Source of the DNA: Kluyvera cryocrescens NBRC 102467
GTDB lineage: Bacteria; Pseudomonadota; Gammaproteobacteria; Enterobacterales; Enterobacteriaceae
Assembly (NCBI RefSeq): GCF_001571285.1
Contig: NZ_BCTM01000032.1
Span: 1 to 46,336 of the forward strand
Length of the DNA: 46,336 nt
Direction: 5' to 3'
Below are positions 1 through 8,543 of this stretch, one piece after another. The position numbers were made by a program, and so were the translations under genes. The first letter of the stretch is position 1, and each line of letters starts with the position of its first letter. Under the pieces are notes generated by a model. It made no database searches. It saw nothing but the letters and a program-made list of their open reading frames with translations, and was not told where the DNA came from.

Positions 1-105
1 AAGTGGCACGAGGTAAAGAAAAACCCATAAATCTGACCATGTATCACTGATATCTTTTAGCTTATGAGATATTAGCGCGATTTCTTTGGTGGTGAATTGG
101 CTCAT
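1..105 (-). CDS. Unknown leftward gene, 5' part only
   Basis: An ATG at 105 opens a frame of 35 codons that runs leftward off the window edge without a stop. The visible peptide starts MSQFTTKEIALISHKLKDI and then becomes hydrophobic and aromatic (WSDLWVFLYLVPL), which could be the first membrane segment. An in-frame TGA lies two codons upstream, so translation does not enter from the repeat array. The ribosome-binding site is weak. It lies beyond the tail-fibre assembly gene of the left prophage, a place where lysogenic-conversion genes often sit. I do not recognise the protein, and the fragment is too short to assign. The heptamer array 39 bp upstream is the notable context. Confidence 0.45.
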   Translation of the reverse strand, partial: MSQFTTKEIALISHKLKDISDTWSDLWVFLYLVPL

Positions 106-143
106 TTTTCAGACTGTTACTTTTTCATTCTAAATTCGCAATG

Positions 144-290
144 ACATATAACATATAACATATAACATATAACATATAACATATAACATATAACATATAA
201 CATATAACATATAACATATAACATATAACATATAACATATAACATATAACATATAACATATAACATATAACATATAACATATAACATATA
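144..290. repeat. Perfect tandem array, 21 copies of ACATATA
   Basis: The heptamer ACATATA repeats without a single mismatch for 147 bp, exactly 21 units. Read leftward the unit is TATATGT. The array lies between the left prophage tail genes and the partial leftward gene starting at 105, so it occupies the promoter or leader of that gene. Each unit contains -10-like hexamers on the minus strand. A TTGACA hexamer on the minus strand (325 to 320) lies 29 bp before it. A perfect array of this length is expected to change copy number by slipped-strand mispairing. Confidence 0.97.
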
Positions 291-489
291 TTACATCAAT
301 GAGTTACATTTCACCCCTATGTCAAATGGCGGGTCGCTTTCAGATTTACGTTCCGCCAGTGCCTCAAGTATTACTTTTCTACTATACCGATTTAGCGTAT
401 TGGCGTTGGAGGTGACCAGGTTTCCCTCAGTGCGAAAGCATGGGGAAAGCCATTATGATGGCGGTTCGGCAGAGTAAAGCGCTGTGGCG
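291..489. other. Intergenic stretch after the tail-fibre assembly gene
   Basis: This stretch separates the end of the tail operon (stop at 490, minus strand) from the heptamer array. I see no convincing gene and no clear terminator. A minus-strand TTGACA at 325-320 could be a -35 element for the leftward gene, but no good -10 lies 16-18 bp downstream. A usable -10 would have to come from the repeat array or its border. Confidence 0.5.
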
Positions 490-879
490 TTAATTTTCCG
501 GACGCGGTGGCCACTCAATATCCGGCGCAGCGTCCAGTTCCAGCGCATCCAGCGCTTTCACATACAACCGCCAGGCTATTAGCTTTTGCTTATCCTCGTC
601 GCTAATCAACCCCAGATTCAGATCCAAAATCCAGCCAGACATGATTTCTTCAGCCTCGGCTTTAAGCTGATTACGAACGGCCTCTGCATCGTTTACATCA
701 TCCGCATGAGTACGAACATATGCAGGATCCATCACCCACTCATCAGTAAAGCGATTATGCGTCATCGCGCCACCAGTGAAATCATCAGGAACAACCGCTG
801 GGTAGTTCAGACCGCCGAATGATGAAGATGATGTGCTCCAGCTACGATTATCTTTCTGGCTTACGTAGATTGTTTTCAT
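490..879 (-). CDS. tfa: Tail fibre assembly protein, left prophage
   Basis: A 129-residue protein of the Caudovirales tail-fibre assembly family (lambda Tfa, Mu gpU relatives). These proteins chaperone trimerisation of the fibre encoded just upstream and may remain on its tip. The family pattern is visible: a short N-terminal strand (MKTIYVSQKDNRSW), the central segment VVPDDFTGGAMTHNRFTDEW, and a C-terminal helical region with LGLISDEDKQKLIAWRLYVKALDAL. Its ATG overlaps the stop of the fibre gene as ATGA, so the two are translationally coupled. A close copy lies at 42876-43265; the differences are mostly in the N-terminal 25 residues and near the C terminus. Confidence 0.92.
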   Translation of the reverse strand: MKTIYVSQKDNRSWSTSSSSFGGLNYPAVVPDDFTGGAMTHNRFTDEWVMDPAYVRTHADDVNDAEAVRNQLKAEAEEIMSGWILDLNLGLISDEDKQKLIAWRLYVKALDALELDAAPDIEWPPRPEN

Positions 880-2720
880 GCGGTGATCTTCCTTACATGG
901 ACACGTACAGGCAGGTTGTTCTGTGAAGTAGTTGCCGTAACTTGGTGTGCAGAACCAGTCTGGGTGCTAGTATTGCCCATCGATACATTACCGCACTGAA
1001 CAACAATCCCCTGCCCTTCAACATAGCTTGCCAATACTCCGTAACCACCGTTAGCGTAAATCCAGCCTGAATTAGCCCATACGGGACCACCGGTAAGATC
1101 CACGCGCTGAATTTCAGCAATCACTTCAACTGGCTGGTTAATACCAAAGGGGTTATCAATTACCTTACGTTGGGATAGCGCCATCGTTCCGAAATCAAGC
1201 ATTGCGTAATCCATACGAGCATTTGTAGCTATGATTTTCGCAAGTAATTCAGCATCACCAGCAGCGATGGCTGTCGCCAATACCAGAGCATCAATACTGC
1301 CACCGTTGGTGGCTTTCGCCGCGTAACGCACAGTCCAGCAACCTTGTACACGGTTGGGACGGATTTCTGTCACACCGTCCTGATACATTTTTTCATTACG
1401 ATTCAGGTTTAAATCAAGGTCGGAACCGTAGTTAGCGTCTGCATTGTTCGCGCCGTATTGGTTTTGTCCATTAACCTGCGTATTTCGGCCAATATTAAGT
1501 GCATTTGTCGTTTTGGTATTATTCCCGTCCGTATTGCCTGCGGTTGGTGGGGTAAGCCCTCCAAGGATGCTATACCCATAGATATGCCCCTTCACGTTTG
1601 GCAGCGCAGACGCCCCCATTTTACCGTTATTTGCGGCAACTCCCCCGTCGCCAACATGCACAGGAATTTTTAAGGAGCCAGGCTGTACGCCATTATCGTC
1701 CGGCAGGCGCATTTTCCCCGGTGAAGATGTCAGCACATAGCAACCACGTTTTAATGGGTCCGACTGCCATTCTGCTTCGGTACATGTCGGGAGTTTACCG
1801 GCCACAGCTTTCGCGTACAGGTCGGCAAAGATGCCTGTCTGGTCTACTTCCTGCCCGTCGCGCGGCGCCGTGCCAGGCTCCAGCGCGGTGCGCATTTCCT
1901 GCCAGTCAATCTGGCCCAGAAAACCCGGCAGCATGTCGGCAATTTCTTCTTTCGAGAATACGTCCAGATTCTGGCGGGCCGCTGGTTTGTCGGTCAGGTC
2001 ATCAAGATTGTTGGCATTCTGGAGCAAATTTTCAGGATGAACGGAAGCTGCCGAATTTGCTGCCTCCGTCGCTTTCAGGGCTGCTGTAGTGGCAAATTCC
2101 TCAGCATCGCTGGCGTGTTGCGCCGCCGAAACGTTAGATCTTCCAGCACCGGACTCTGCCGTCTCAGCTGCTAACTTGGCGGCCTGAGAATCAATTTTAG
2201 CCTGTATAGCTGTCTCGGATGCCTGTGTCGCAGTGTTCTTGTCTGTTGTCACTTGCTCGGCGTCGTTGTGAACCTGAGTCGCTAGCGCTTGCAGCGCAGA
2301 CTCATCAATCGCCTCCAGCAGATCGGCAATTTTCTTCCATGATGGCCCAGAGAAGCTCGATCCGTCCGCCATTTTGATGGTTACATTGCCGTTTACTTCC
2401 AGCAGCTGATACCAATTATCAATTTCCAGAACGCGCTGACGTATAGCATAGGCCGTATCCGCTGCAATCTGCGCACTAATGCGGTTCAGCGTGTCCCGCG
2501 GCATTGCCGTCCATGCGCCGGCAGTGACTGCCGGGCCATTGTAGTTTCGTGCGAGAGTCAGCGCGGTATCGCTCTCAATCGTCTTTACCGGCAGTGTATA
2601 TGTCACGCCGCCAGCCTTCGCCACAATAAAGTCACCGGCAGCCAGTTCGTTGTTAAAGGCGGTTCCGCTCCCCGTCACGGCTGCGGAGTTGTTTGTCAGG
2701 GTTAGGGTTCCTGCGCTCAT
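876..2720 (-). CDS. Tail fibre protein, left prophage
   Basis: A 614-residue phage tail fibre for host recognition. Residues 1 to about 135 form a conserved N-terminal module (GDFIVAKAGGVTYTLP, then IAADTAYAIRQRVLEIDNWYQ) shared by many enterobacterial prophage fibres. Residues about 145-225 are alanine-rich and probably coiled coil. Residues about 265-480 carry a collar-like domain with GSLKIPVHVGDGGVAANNGK, and the end is the variable tip closing with LPVRVHVRKITA. The gene follows J by 47 bp and overlaps the assembly gene by 4 bp. A second copy at 43262-45118 is nearly the same in the N-terminal and collar parts but differs in the coiled coil and in the last 130 residues, the likely receptor-binding part. 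Confidence 0.9.
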   Translation of the reverse strand: MSAGTLTLTNNSAAVTGSGTAFNNELAAGDFIVAKAGGVTYTLPVKTIESDTALTLARNYNGPAVTAGAWTAMPRDTLNRISAQIAADTAYAIRQRVLEIDNWYQLLEVNGNVTIKMADGSSFSGPSWKKIADLLEAIDESALQALATQVHNDAEQVTTDKNTATQASETAIQAKIDSQAAKLAAETAESGAGRSNVSAAQHASDAEEFATTAALKATEAANSAASVHPENLLQNANNLDDLTDKPAARQNLDVFSKEEIADMLPGFLGQIDWQEMRTALEPGTAPRDGQEVDQTGIFADLYAKAVAGKLPTCTEAEWQSDPLKRGCYVLTSSPGKMRLPDDNGVQPGSLKIPVHVGDGGVAANNGKMGASALPNVKGHIYGYSILGGLTPPTAGNTDGNNTKTTNALNIGRNTQVNGQNQYGANNADANYGSDLDLNLNRNEKMYQDGVTEIRPNRVQGCWTVRYAAKATNGGSIDALVLATAIAAGDAELLAKIIATNARMDYAMLDFGTMALSQRKVIDNPFGINQPVEVIAEIQRVDLTGGPVWANSGWIYANGGYGVLASYVEGQGIVVQCGNVSMGNTSTQTGSAHQVTATTSQNNLPVRVHVRKITA

Positions 2721-2767
2721 GATTTCCTCACGTTATTCAAATTTGGATTTGTGACTGTTCTACCGCC

Positions 2768-5700
2768 TCACGCTATGACAACCCTTCCCGCGCGACTGGC
2801 TGCAACCCTTGTCCCTGAGACCTGGTACTGGAATTGAGTTTGAGTACTTCGTGGAGTCTTAACCGCCATCCTCAGGTACACCTTCTCCTCCCTTGTGGTT
2901 GTTGCCGGGATGGTGTAACCACTAAGATTGATTGGTGAAACCTGCCCACCGTTTGTGTACGAATAGCCAACCTGCTTGACTACAGTCCCGTCCTCAAGCA
3001 CCAGTTCAAGTCTGATTTCAATGTATTCAGGGGAATTAACGCCTCGCAGGACCATATCTGAATCAATAACTCGCTCAAATAATTCACCGCTATAAGCGTA
3101 AATGTTGTAGTAATGCCAGGAGTTCCAGTTGACGGCGACGACAGTTGGCGAGATGGTCCGCGGGTTCATCTGTAGCGCATAAATATCCCCCTCAATTCTG
3201 TTGGCGTACACAGTGCCTTTAAACCATCCGTCAGTGCCGTAAATCGTCCCGCGGATCGTCATGTTGTTAAATTCAGCGTCACCATTCTTGTCAATATTCC
3301 ATCCAGCTTCGCCAGGAGCCCAATTATCGGATCGGATGTACTGACCAATCTTCGTGTTGGTAATGCTTGCATCCCTGATAATTGCCTCACTCAGGAACGT
3401 CTGCCCGTTAATCACTGCAAACGGTGAAAACTGAGCATCCCCCTCGCCGCTCAGCAGAACAAACTGGTTAGCGTTAAACCCAATACGCGTTACAACCGGC
3501 TGCCCCGCTTCGGCGACGACCGCTACCGACATCCCCGCGCCATAGTACACATCATCAATGCGGACCCCGACTTTCAGCGTGTGAACCGCCGATGCACCAT
3601 CGGCATCAACCACAGCCGTCAGCTTATCTTCCAGTGTCGCCGTCATGTTGCCGAGTTCGGCCTGCACGGTGGTAGACAGTTCAGCCATGGCGTTATCGAC
3701 TTCGGCAATCGTCGTTTTCACAATCAGAATGTCCGCGCGAACTTCACCAAATTGCGCCCACTGATGCTCAATCGTCGCATTGTTAGCCAGCGCGTTTTGC
3801 AAAATACCTTCAATGTTCTGATCGATCTGGCCGGTCAACGCATCACCGTCTTTCGAGGTCATGAAATCGCCGGTAATGTCGCCCAGATAATCATCGGCGT
3901 TATCGTTCGCCATTCCCCTGATCCAGCTCGTCCAGTCGCTTTGATTGCCAATGCGGTCAACTAATCGCGCCCGGAACCAGAATTCTTGTCCTACTTTCAG
4001 CCCTAACTGGGTATATGTGTGTTGAGGGTAAGGAACACCTGCAAGCAGCAGCGGGTTATCGCCATTGCTATTCACTGAATACTGCAGTTCAGTTTGAAGA
4101 GTATCGCCACTATCTGCGGGGAAAGACCAGTCAAGCTGAATGCCCCAATTGATAGCGGTGGTACGCAGCCCAACAGGGATCGGTACATCACCAGTTCGCC
4201 CATTAAGGTGCGTTAATGCTGAAGTTGCCCATAGGCTGGATGCACCACCTGAGTTAATGGCCCGAACACGTACGAGATAATCACCTTCAAAAACATCTGG
4301 CACTTCAATATTTCTAAGGCCAGTATCGGGAAGGTTAATCCACTCATTATCTCCGCGACGCCACTGCACACGATATGAAACAACATCAGGCTGAGGTTTA
4401 CCGTTTTCATCAAGGGGGGCATCCCATGTCGCAACCAGAGTAGCGGCGCGCTGCCCTTGACGCACTGAATCGTAACTCGACACACCAACATTACCTGGTT
4501 GACCAACAACACCAGTCGGTATCAGGCTGATAGGCGGCGTGTCCAGACGCGCATTGTTATCGACGGCATCATATTTCGAAGAGTTGTACTCTGCGCCGGT
4601 GATGCTGAAGGTGTTTTCCTCGTCGTTGAACGCCAGATTGGTCACACGGAAATACTGCAAACGCAACTGCCCCGCATCGATAACGAACACGGCGTTAGGC
4701 TGGGGTTGTGCAGTGAATGGCATACTCACTACAAGTTGTGCGCCGTTGACTGTCTGAATAACTCGGCTTTCAACGATGCCACCCAGAGTACGGATCATTA
4801 GCGTATCCCCAGCAACCGCACTGGTACCGCGGTCAGTCGTTACCGACCTTAGCGCAGCATCGTAGGCAACAACGCGGCCACCGTAAACTCTGCCCGACAG
4901 GCGCTCATCAGCAAAGGCAAACACAGTGCCAGGTACGTAGATATACCCGTCCAGGCCGGTCTGAAGCGTGATTATTCTGTCTAGAGAGTTCGAATATACA
5001 GCCCATCCACCGCGCCGCTGAGCTTCGCTCTCTCGAGTGCAGCCGATAGCTGTCAACTGCGTCTGTTTGAACTTGAATTGCTTCACTAGTTCAGGAAACA
5101 TGACCGCCGTTGTGCGGTCCTGGTAGTGGTTGTCCGGGTCGCTGAAGTTAATAAGTGCGCTTGAATAGCGGTTTTTCTCGCTGCCGCTGGAATACGTAGG
5201 TTTCCCAACAACGGAGGCGCGAGTGAGGATTTGCAACTTTGACGTATCTGCTGGCATATCTGATATGACGTTGAACATGTTGCTGCCCCAAAACGTCATA
5301 CCATTAAATCCTGCAGCTATGTCCTTGATCACCTGCCAGGCATCAGCCTGGGCCTGGATATAAACGTCGAACATAAAGCGAGGCTCTGTACCATCGCCGC
5401 CTTTACCGTCCGGTATTTTCTGATCACAGCGCTGGGCGATACGGTAAAGCTCCCATTTATCGAGCATATCAATGGTGACACGACGCCCCAGCCCAAACCG
5501 CGGCTCAGTGAGAACATCAAACCAAATCCATGCAGGATTATTCGTCCATCCCCACTTGAATGTGCCATCCCAGGTCCCGACATATGTGCGCGCAACCGGA
5601 TCGTAGTTCTGCGGTATTCGGATGATTCGCCCTTTGGGCTTGCACGAAATTTTGGGGATATTGCTGAATGATTTGGCGTTAAACGACACATACAGCAGCG

Positions 5701-6367
5701 CAGTATGCGGATAACGCAGACGGGCATCTATGACTTCAGTGATGGCCTGCACCTGGGTTTTGTTCTGCAGCATCGCGCTAGTGCTGTCGGCTGTGTCGCG
5801 AACAACGCGAATCTGCCAGCCGGTTGTGGCTTTAGGTAAATTGATGCGGTGCGTTAGCTCATAAAGCGAACTTAGTTTTTCATTAACCGTTTTGGTCATT
5901 ACGGTGCGGTAGGTACCGCCATCCGTCGCAACGTCGATATGATATCTGACGGAGGTCCCGACGATATCTCCGTTATTTTCCTGCCGTTGCAGCCCAGTGA
6001 TACCGACACGCACCAGTACAGCATCAATTTGAGTATTGCTGATCGCACGAGTCCATGGTGCAGCCTTCGTCAACGGAACCCCAATGCTGGTTTCATTTTC
6101 GACGGCTGGAAAGCCAGGGATTGGCTCCTGGACCTGAGTGCCAGGGCGGAAATCCCATGACACACTCTCAAAGTTCATAGAACCATCAGTATTGCCCAAA
6201 GGCGTACCATCCAGGAAGATGCGTGTGGCGTCCAACCCACCAGCAAATTCACCCTCCCCCAGCGCCAGCAGCATGCGGCAGCGCGCCATTGACTGAGCTG
6301 AATCAGGCTGTTCTACGGGCGTGTGTTGTTTCTGGCTGCCGCCCTTTGCACCAGTAATCGTTGCCAT
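2768..6367 (-). CDS. J: Tail tip / host specificity protein J
   Basis: A 1199-residue homologue of lambda gpJ, the central tail-tip protein that contacts the receptor and anchors the fibre. It starts MATITGAKGGSQKQHTPVE, typical of gpJ, and has the long conserved N-terminal hub (to about residue 600). Fibronectin type III-like segments follow at about 615-800 (VSYRVQWRRGDNEWINLPD, then YLVRVRAINSGGASSLW). A helical region with AELSTTVQAELGNMTATLED lies near 890-930, and a variable C-terminal tip ends RAGRVVIA. Lambda J is 1132 residues, so this one is complete and slightly long. It lies after gene I, separated from it by 55 bp that contain a terminator-like hairpin. Confidence 0.95.
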   Translation of the reverse strand: MATITGAKGGSQKQHTPVEQPDSAQSMARCRMLLALGEGEFAGGLDATRIFLDGTPLGNTDGSMNFESVSWDFRPGTQVQEPIPGFPAVENETSIGVPLTKAAPWTRAISNTQIDAVLVRVGITGLQRQENNGDIVGTSVRYHIDVATDGGTYRTVMTKTVNEKLSSLYELTHRINLPKATTGWQIRVVRDTADSTSAMLQNKTQVQAITEVIDARLRYPHTALLYVSFNAKSFSNIPKISCKPKGRIIRIPQNYDPVARTYVGTWDGTFKWGWTNNPAWIWFDVLTEPRFGLGRRVTIDMLDKWELYRIAQRCDQKIPDGKGGDGTEPRFMFDVYIQAQADAWQVIKDIAAGFNGMTFWGSNMFNVISDMPADTSKLQILTRASVVGKPTYSSGSEKNRYSSALINFSDPDNHYQDRTTAVMFPELVKQFKFKQTQLTAIGCTRESEAQRRGGWAVYSNSLDRIITLQTGLDGYIYVPGTVFAFADERLSGRVYGGRVVAYDAALRSVTTDRGTSAVAGDTLMIRTLGGIVESRVIQTVNGAQLVVSMPFTAQPQPNAVFVIDAGQLRLQYFRVTNLAFNDEENTFSITGAEYNSSKYDAVDNNARLDTPPISLIPTGVVGQPGNVGVSSYDSVRQGQRAATLVATWDAPLDENGKPQPDVVSYRVQWRRGDNEWINLPDTGLRNIEVPDVFEGDYLVRVRAINSGGASSLWATSALTHLNGRTGDVPIPVGLRTTAINWGIQLDWSFPADSGDTLQTELQYSVNSNGDNPLLLAGVPYPQHTYTQLGLKVGQEFWFRARLVDRIGNQSDWTSWIRGMANDNADDYLGDITGDFMTSKDGDALTGQIDQNIEGILQNALANNATIEHQWAQFGEVRADILIVKTTIAEVDNAMAELSTTVQAELGNMTATLEDKLTAVVDADGASAVHTLKVGVRIDDVYYGAGMSVAVVAEAGQPVVTRIGFNANQFVLLSGEGDAQFSPFAVINGQTFLSEAIIRDASITNTKIGQYIRSDNWAPGEAGWNIDKNGDAEFNNMTIRGTIYGTDGWFKGTVYANRIEGDIYALQMNPRTISPTVVAVNWNSWHYYNIYAYSGELFERVIDSDMVLRGVNSPEYIEIRLELVLEDGTVVKQVGYSYTNGGQVSPINLSGYTIPATTTREEKVYLRMAVKTPRSTQTQFQYQVSGTRVAASRAGRVVIA

Positions 6368-6378
6368 ATTGCATCCAT

Positions 6379-6402
6379 AAAAAAAGCACCCGAATAGGTG
6401 CT
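6379..6402 (-). terminator. Hairpin with U-tract between genes I and J
   Basis: Read leftward, AGCACC (6402-6397) pairs with GGTGCT (6390-6385) over a six-base loop and is followed by seven T residues. It has the form of an intrinsic terminator inside the tail operon, with its U-tract 11 bp before the J start codon. Late lambdoid transcripts are usually Q-antiterminated and would read through. Confidence 0.7.
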
Positions 6403-6422
6403 AAGTGATGAGTGGGAAGCTG

Positions 6423-7022
6423 TTAAATATCCTCAGCCACGATCCCTGCGCTGATAATGGCGCCGCCGATCTCTCTTTCGCCGTACAGAGCAGCGACAGG
6501 GTTGCCCATCGCTAGGGTGTTTACTGAACCGCCGAACGCGTAGGAAGGTTTGTTGTCTGGATCGTCGCGACCCTGCAAGCCTTTAGGCTGGGGCGACAGC
6601 ATCTGATATAACCCACCAGCCATCATTGATGCGCCGGACATTACAAGCCCAGCACCGAATGTCAAACCAGCTCCAGTCCATCCCGTCGCTACACCGATAA
6701 TTACCCCAGCAACAACCATCACCGCCCCCAGAATGGTCTGGAACATGCCCGCCTTCTTCGCCCCTTCCATTATGGGTGCGATGCGAATATCACTGTCACC
6801 GGCCAGTTCTTTAAAATCACTGACGCCGATGTTTCGCCTGCCACGAAAAACCGCAAACGTCATGCCGTTTTTTTTTGCGTTCATCAGGTAGCTTTCCATC
6901 CCATCCAGATTAATGCAGAGCGCCTTCACAGCTTCCGCTGACGTCTGCACGGCCAACTTATGCACCCTCCCAAACCTGGCGCCAAGCGCGCCATAAAGTC
7001 GGATCGTAGTTAAACGCGCCAT
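6423..7022 (-). CDS. I: Tail assembly protein I
   Basis: A 199-residue protein of the lambda gpI family, needed for building the tail tip complex. The N-terminal half is a compact domain beginning ARLTTIRLYGALGARFG. The middle has a long glycine/alanine-rich hydrophobic stretch (about 92-140, MFQTILGAVMVVAGVIIGVATG) typical of gpI. The C terminus contains the conserved NPVAALYGEREIGGAIISAGI. Its start overlaps the end of gene K by 13 bp, as in other lambda-type tail operons. The length matches the family (lambda gpI has 223 residues). Confidence 0.92.
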   Translation of the reverse strand: MARLTTIRLYGALGARFGRVHKLAVQTSAEAVKALCINLDGMESYLMNAKKNGMTFAVFRGRRNIGVSDFKELAGDSDIRIAPIMEGAKKAGMFQTILGAVMVVAGVIIGVATGWTGAGLTFGAGLVMSGASMMAGGLYQMLSPQPKGLQGRDDPDNKPSYAFGGSVNTLAMGNPVAALYGEREIGGAIISAGIVAEDI

Positions 7023-7741
7023 GGTTTAATCTCCCGCGGTAGGTTTTTATGGCGGACGCAAATCATCGTCCTGTCTTTGAAATAGCCGCGTGAGTACGGA
7101 GTGATGCAGGAGGGTTGTCCGTAGAGGTGATGAAGCAACTCGCCTTCTTCTGTAATGATCCCCGCGTGATTCCACTTGGCAGATTCAACCTGCATGATAA
7201 CCATGCAGCCTGGCAAAGGGTCGCATTCGACAAAACCTTCTTTCTCCCAGTTATCGAAGTAGAGGTTGTCCGGGTACTGGCTTTCCCACCACGGGTAATC
7301 GACGCGAAAATCGTTAAGCATGACGCCCTGAGTGGCATGCCAGTCCATGACCAAGCCCCAGCAGTCGTGAGAGCCCAGAATGAACGGACGCCCGATAAGC
7401 GGTATGGCATCTGGCGTGATTTCGGCATATTCATCACAGTCCGGAGCATAGATGCCCCATACGACACCTGACTGGTTGCATTGCTGGTGATCGAGGTCTG
7501 ATGGGATGGCCCTGGCACCATCACCAGGGTGTGAGTGAATGACTCGAATAATGGTTCCTGCATCCTCGGCATTTGCCCAATGCTCACCATCAATACGGAA
7601 GTGCTCAGTTGGATTATCGTGGCTGTTCAATACCGGGATATAACGCTGACGTCGCCCTGACTGAATGACGAAGCCGCAGCACTCACGCGGTGACTCCTCC
7701 AGCGCATGCGCCCGGATGGCAGCCATTATTGTTTTATTCAT
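7010..7741 (-). CDS. K: Tail tip protein K, JAMM plus NlpC/P60 peptidase
   Basis: A 243-residue homologue of lambda gpK with two peptidase-like domains. The first is a JAMM/MPN metalloprotease domain: Glu20 in SPRECCGF, His69-Ser-His71-Pro, and Ser81-x-x-Asp84. The second is an NlpC/P60 domain with Cys127 in GSHDCWGL and His192 in WNHAGI. All key residues are present, so both activities could be intact. gpK homologues act in tail tip assembly and possibly in cell-wall penetration during infection. The gene lies between the truncated L (12 bp gap) and I (13 bp overlap). Confidence 0.94.
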   Translation of the reverse strand: MNKTIMAAIRAHALEESPRECCGFVIQSGRRQRYIPVLNSHDNPTEHFRIDGEHWANAEDAGTIIRVIHSHPGDGARAIPSDLDHQQCNQSGVVWGIYAPDCDEYAEITPDAIPLIGRPFILGSHDCWGLVMDWHATQGVMLNDFRVDYPWWESQYPDNLYFDNWEKEGFVECDPLPGCMVIMQVESAKWNHAGIITEEGELLHHLYGQPSCITPYSRGYFKDRTMICVRHKNLPREIKPWRV

Positions 7742-7753
7742 ATTGATGTCCGA

Positions 7754-8212
7754 TTATCGGGAAAAAAGCACGGTTGCGGGGAAGCCACCAAAATCGAGAA
7801 CGGCGGTATTCTGCTCCGCCAGGCCAGCGCCAAATCGCTTACGACAGTCGCTAAGGCAACCACCGCATACGTCCAGAGCAGGGTCTGCGACTGCATTACC
7901 TTTCGCATCGAAATACGCCGCGCCGTTGTAGGTGCAGCCATCTCCGCTGCGATATTGCCCGCGCAATGCCCACTCACAGAGAGATGTGATCTGCCGGGAT
8001 GGGATCACGAGGTTCTGCAAATCCGCAGGGCTACTGAGTGACCACGTAACCACCTCATCATCCTCGGAAGTTTTGGTGTCCAGCCAGAAGGTCTGAAGAG
8101 TGAACATTGTCGGGTCAGCGGAAGGATTGGTGCTGCCAGGGAAGTTAGCAGCATCAAGGTATACCCACGCAAAAAATTGCGTGAAGATATTCCCGGAATC
8201 GTTCATTTTCAT
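7754..8212 (-). pseudogene. L: Minor tail protein L, N-terminally truncated and fused
   Basis: A 152-codon frame whose residues from about 15 onward match the C-terminal half of lambda-type gpL: YLDAANFPGSTNPSADP, IPSRQITSLCEWALRGQYRS, then VCGGCLSDCRKRFG. Four cysteines (about residues 108, 118, 121 and 125) look like the conserved iron-sulfur or zinc ligands of gpL. Full gpL has about 230 residues, so roughly the first hundred are missing. The first 14 or so codons (MKMNDSGNIFTQFF) do not resemble gpL, and a strong ribosome-binding site (GAGGTGAGAG) precedes the ATG. I infer that a deletion joined the start of another phage gene in frame to the end of L. The product could be made but should not work as gpL. 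Confidence 0.75.
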
Positions 8213-8316
8213 AGTCTCTCACCTCGCTGCGTGGCGGGTGCTGTGTGTTTTAAAGGGGGCAGGCTCTCGGGTCTATATAACGGCAACACGAAGTGAAGGT
8301 TCCCGGAGCCTGATAA

Positions 8317-8345
8317 AGAAAAAGGCCAGCTCAGAGGAGCGGGCC
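8317..8345 (-). terminator. Probable terminator after the small membrane gene
   Basis: Read leftward, GGCC-C-GCTC pairs with GAGC-T-GGCC over a four-base loop, followed by TTTTTCTTT. It lies 37 bp past the stop of the small membrane-protein frame at 8382-8543 and supports leftward transcription of that frame. Confidence 0.6.
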
Positions 8346-8381
8346 CGATATTTGATGGATTATGTTGATACAGAGGTGTTG

Positions 8382-8543
8382 CTAATCGATATTAAAGAAT
8401 AATGCGCCTGCAAGCAGAATAACAACTGCGATGAATATTAGAATAATCATTATCATTTTTCGTTGCAACCCGTAAGCAATCATAGCCAGAGCTAAGACAA
8501 GGACCGATAAAATAGGCCATGTACTTTCAAAAAAGAATAGCAT
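8382..8543 (-). CDS. Small membrane protein, unknown function
   Basis: A 53-codon frame starting MLFFFESTWPILSVL and ending with NID. Nearly the whole peptide is hydrophobic: one membrane helix at about residues 10-26, a short basic turn (LQRK), and a second helix at about 30-50. This would give a two-helix inner-membrane hairpin. A minus-strand terminator-like hairpin follows the stop. The ribosome-binding site (AGTAACCAAG) is weak. It lies in the leftover stretch between the truncated L and the recE-like gene, where early or conversion genes of the deleted part of the prophage would have been. I do not recognise it. Confidence 0.45.
   Translation of the reverse strand: MLFFFESTWPILSVLVLALAMIAYGLQRKMIMIILIFIAVVILLAGALFFNID

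Noticed and set aside
144-290. Heptamer array as a CRISPR
   Set aside because: Units are seven bases with no spacers, so it is a simple tandem repeat.
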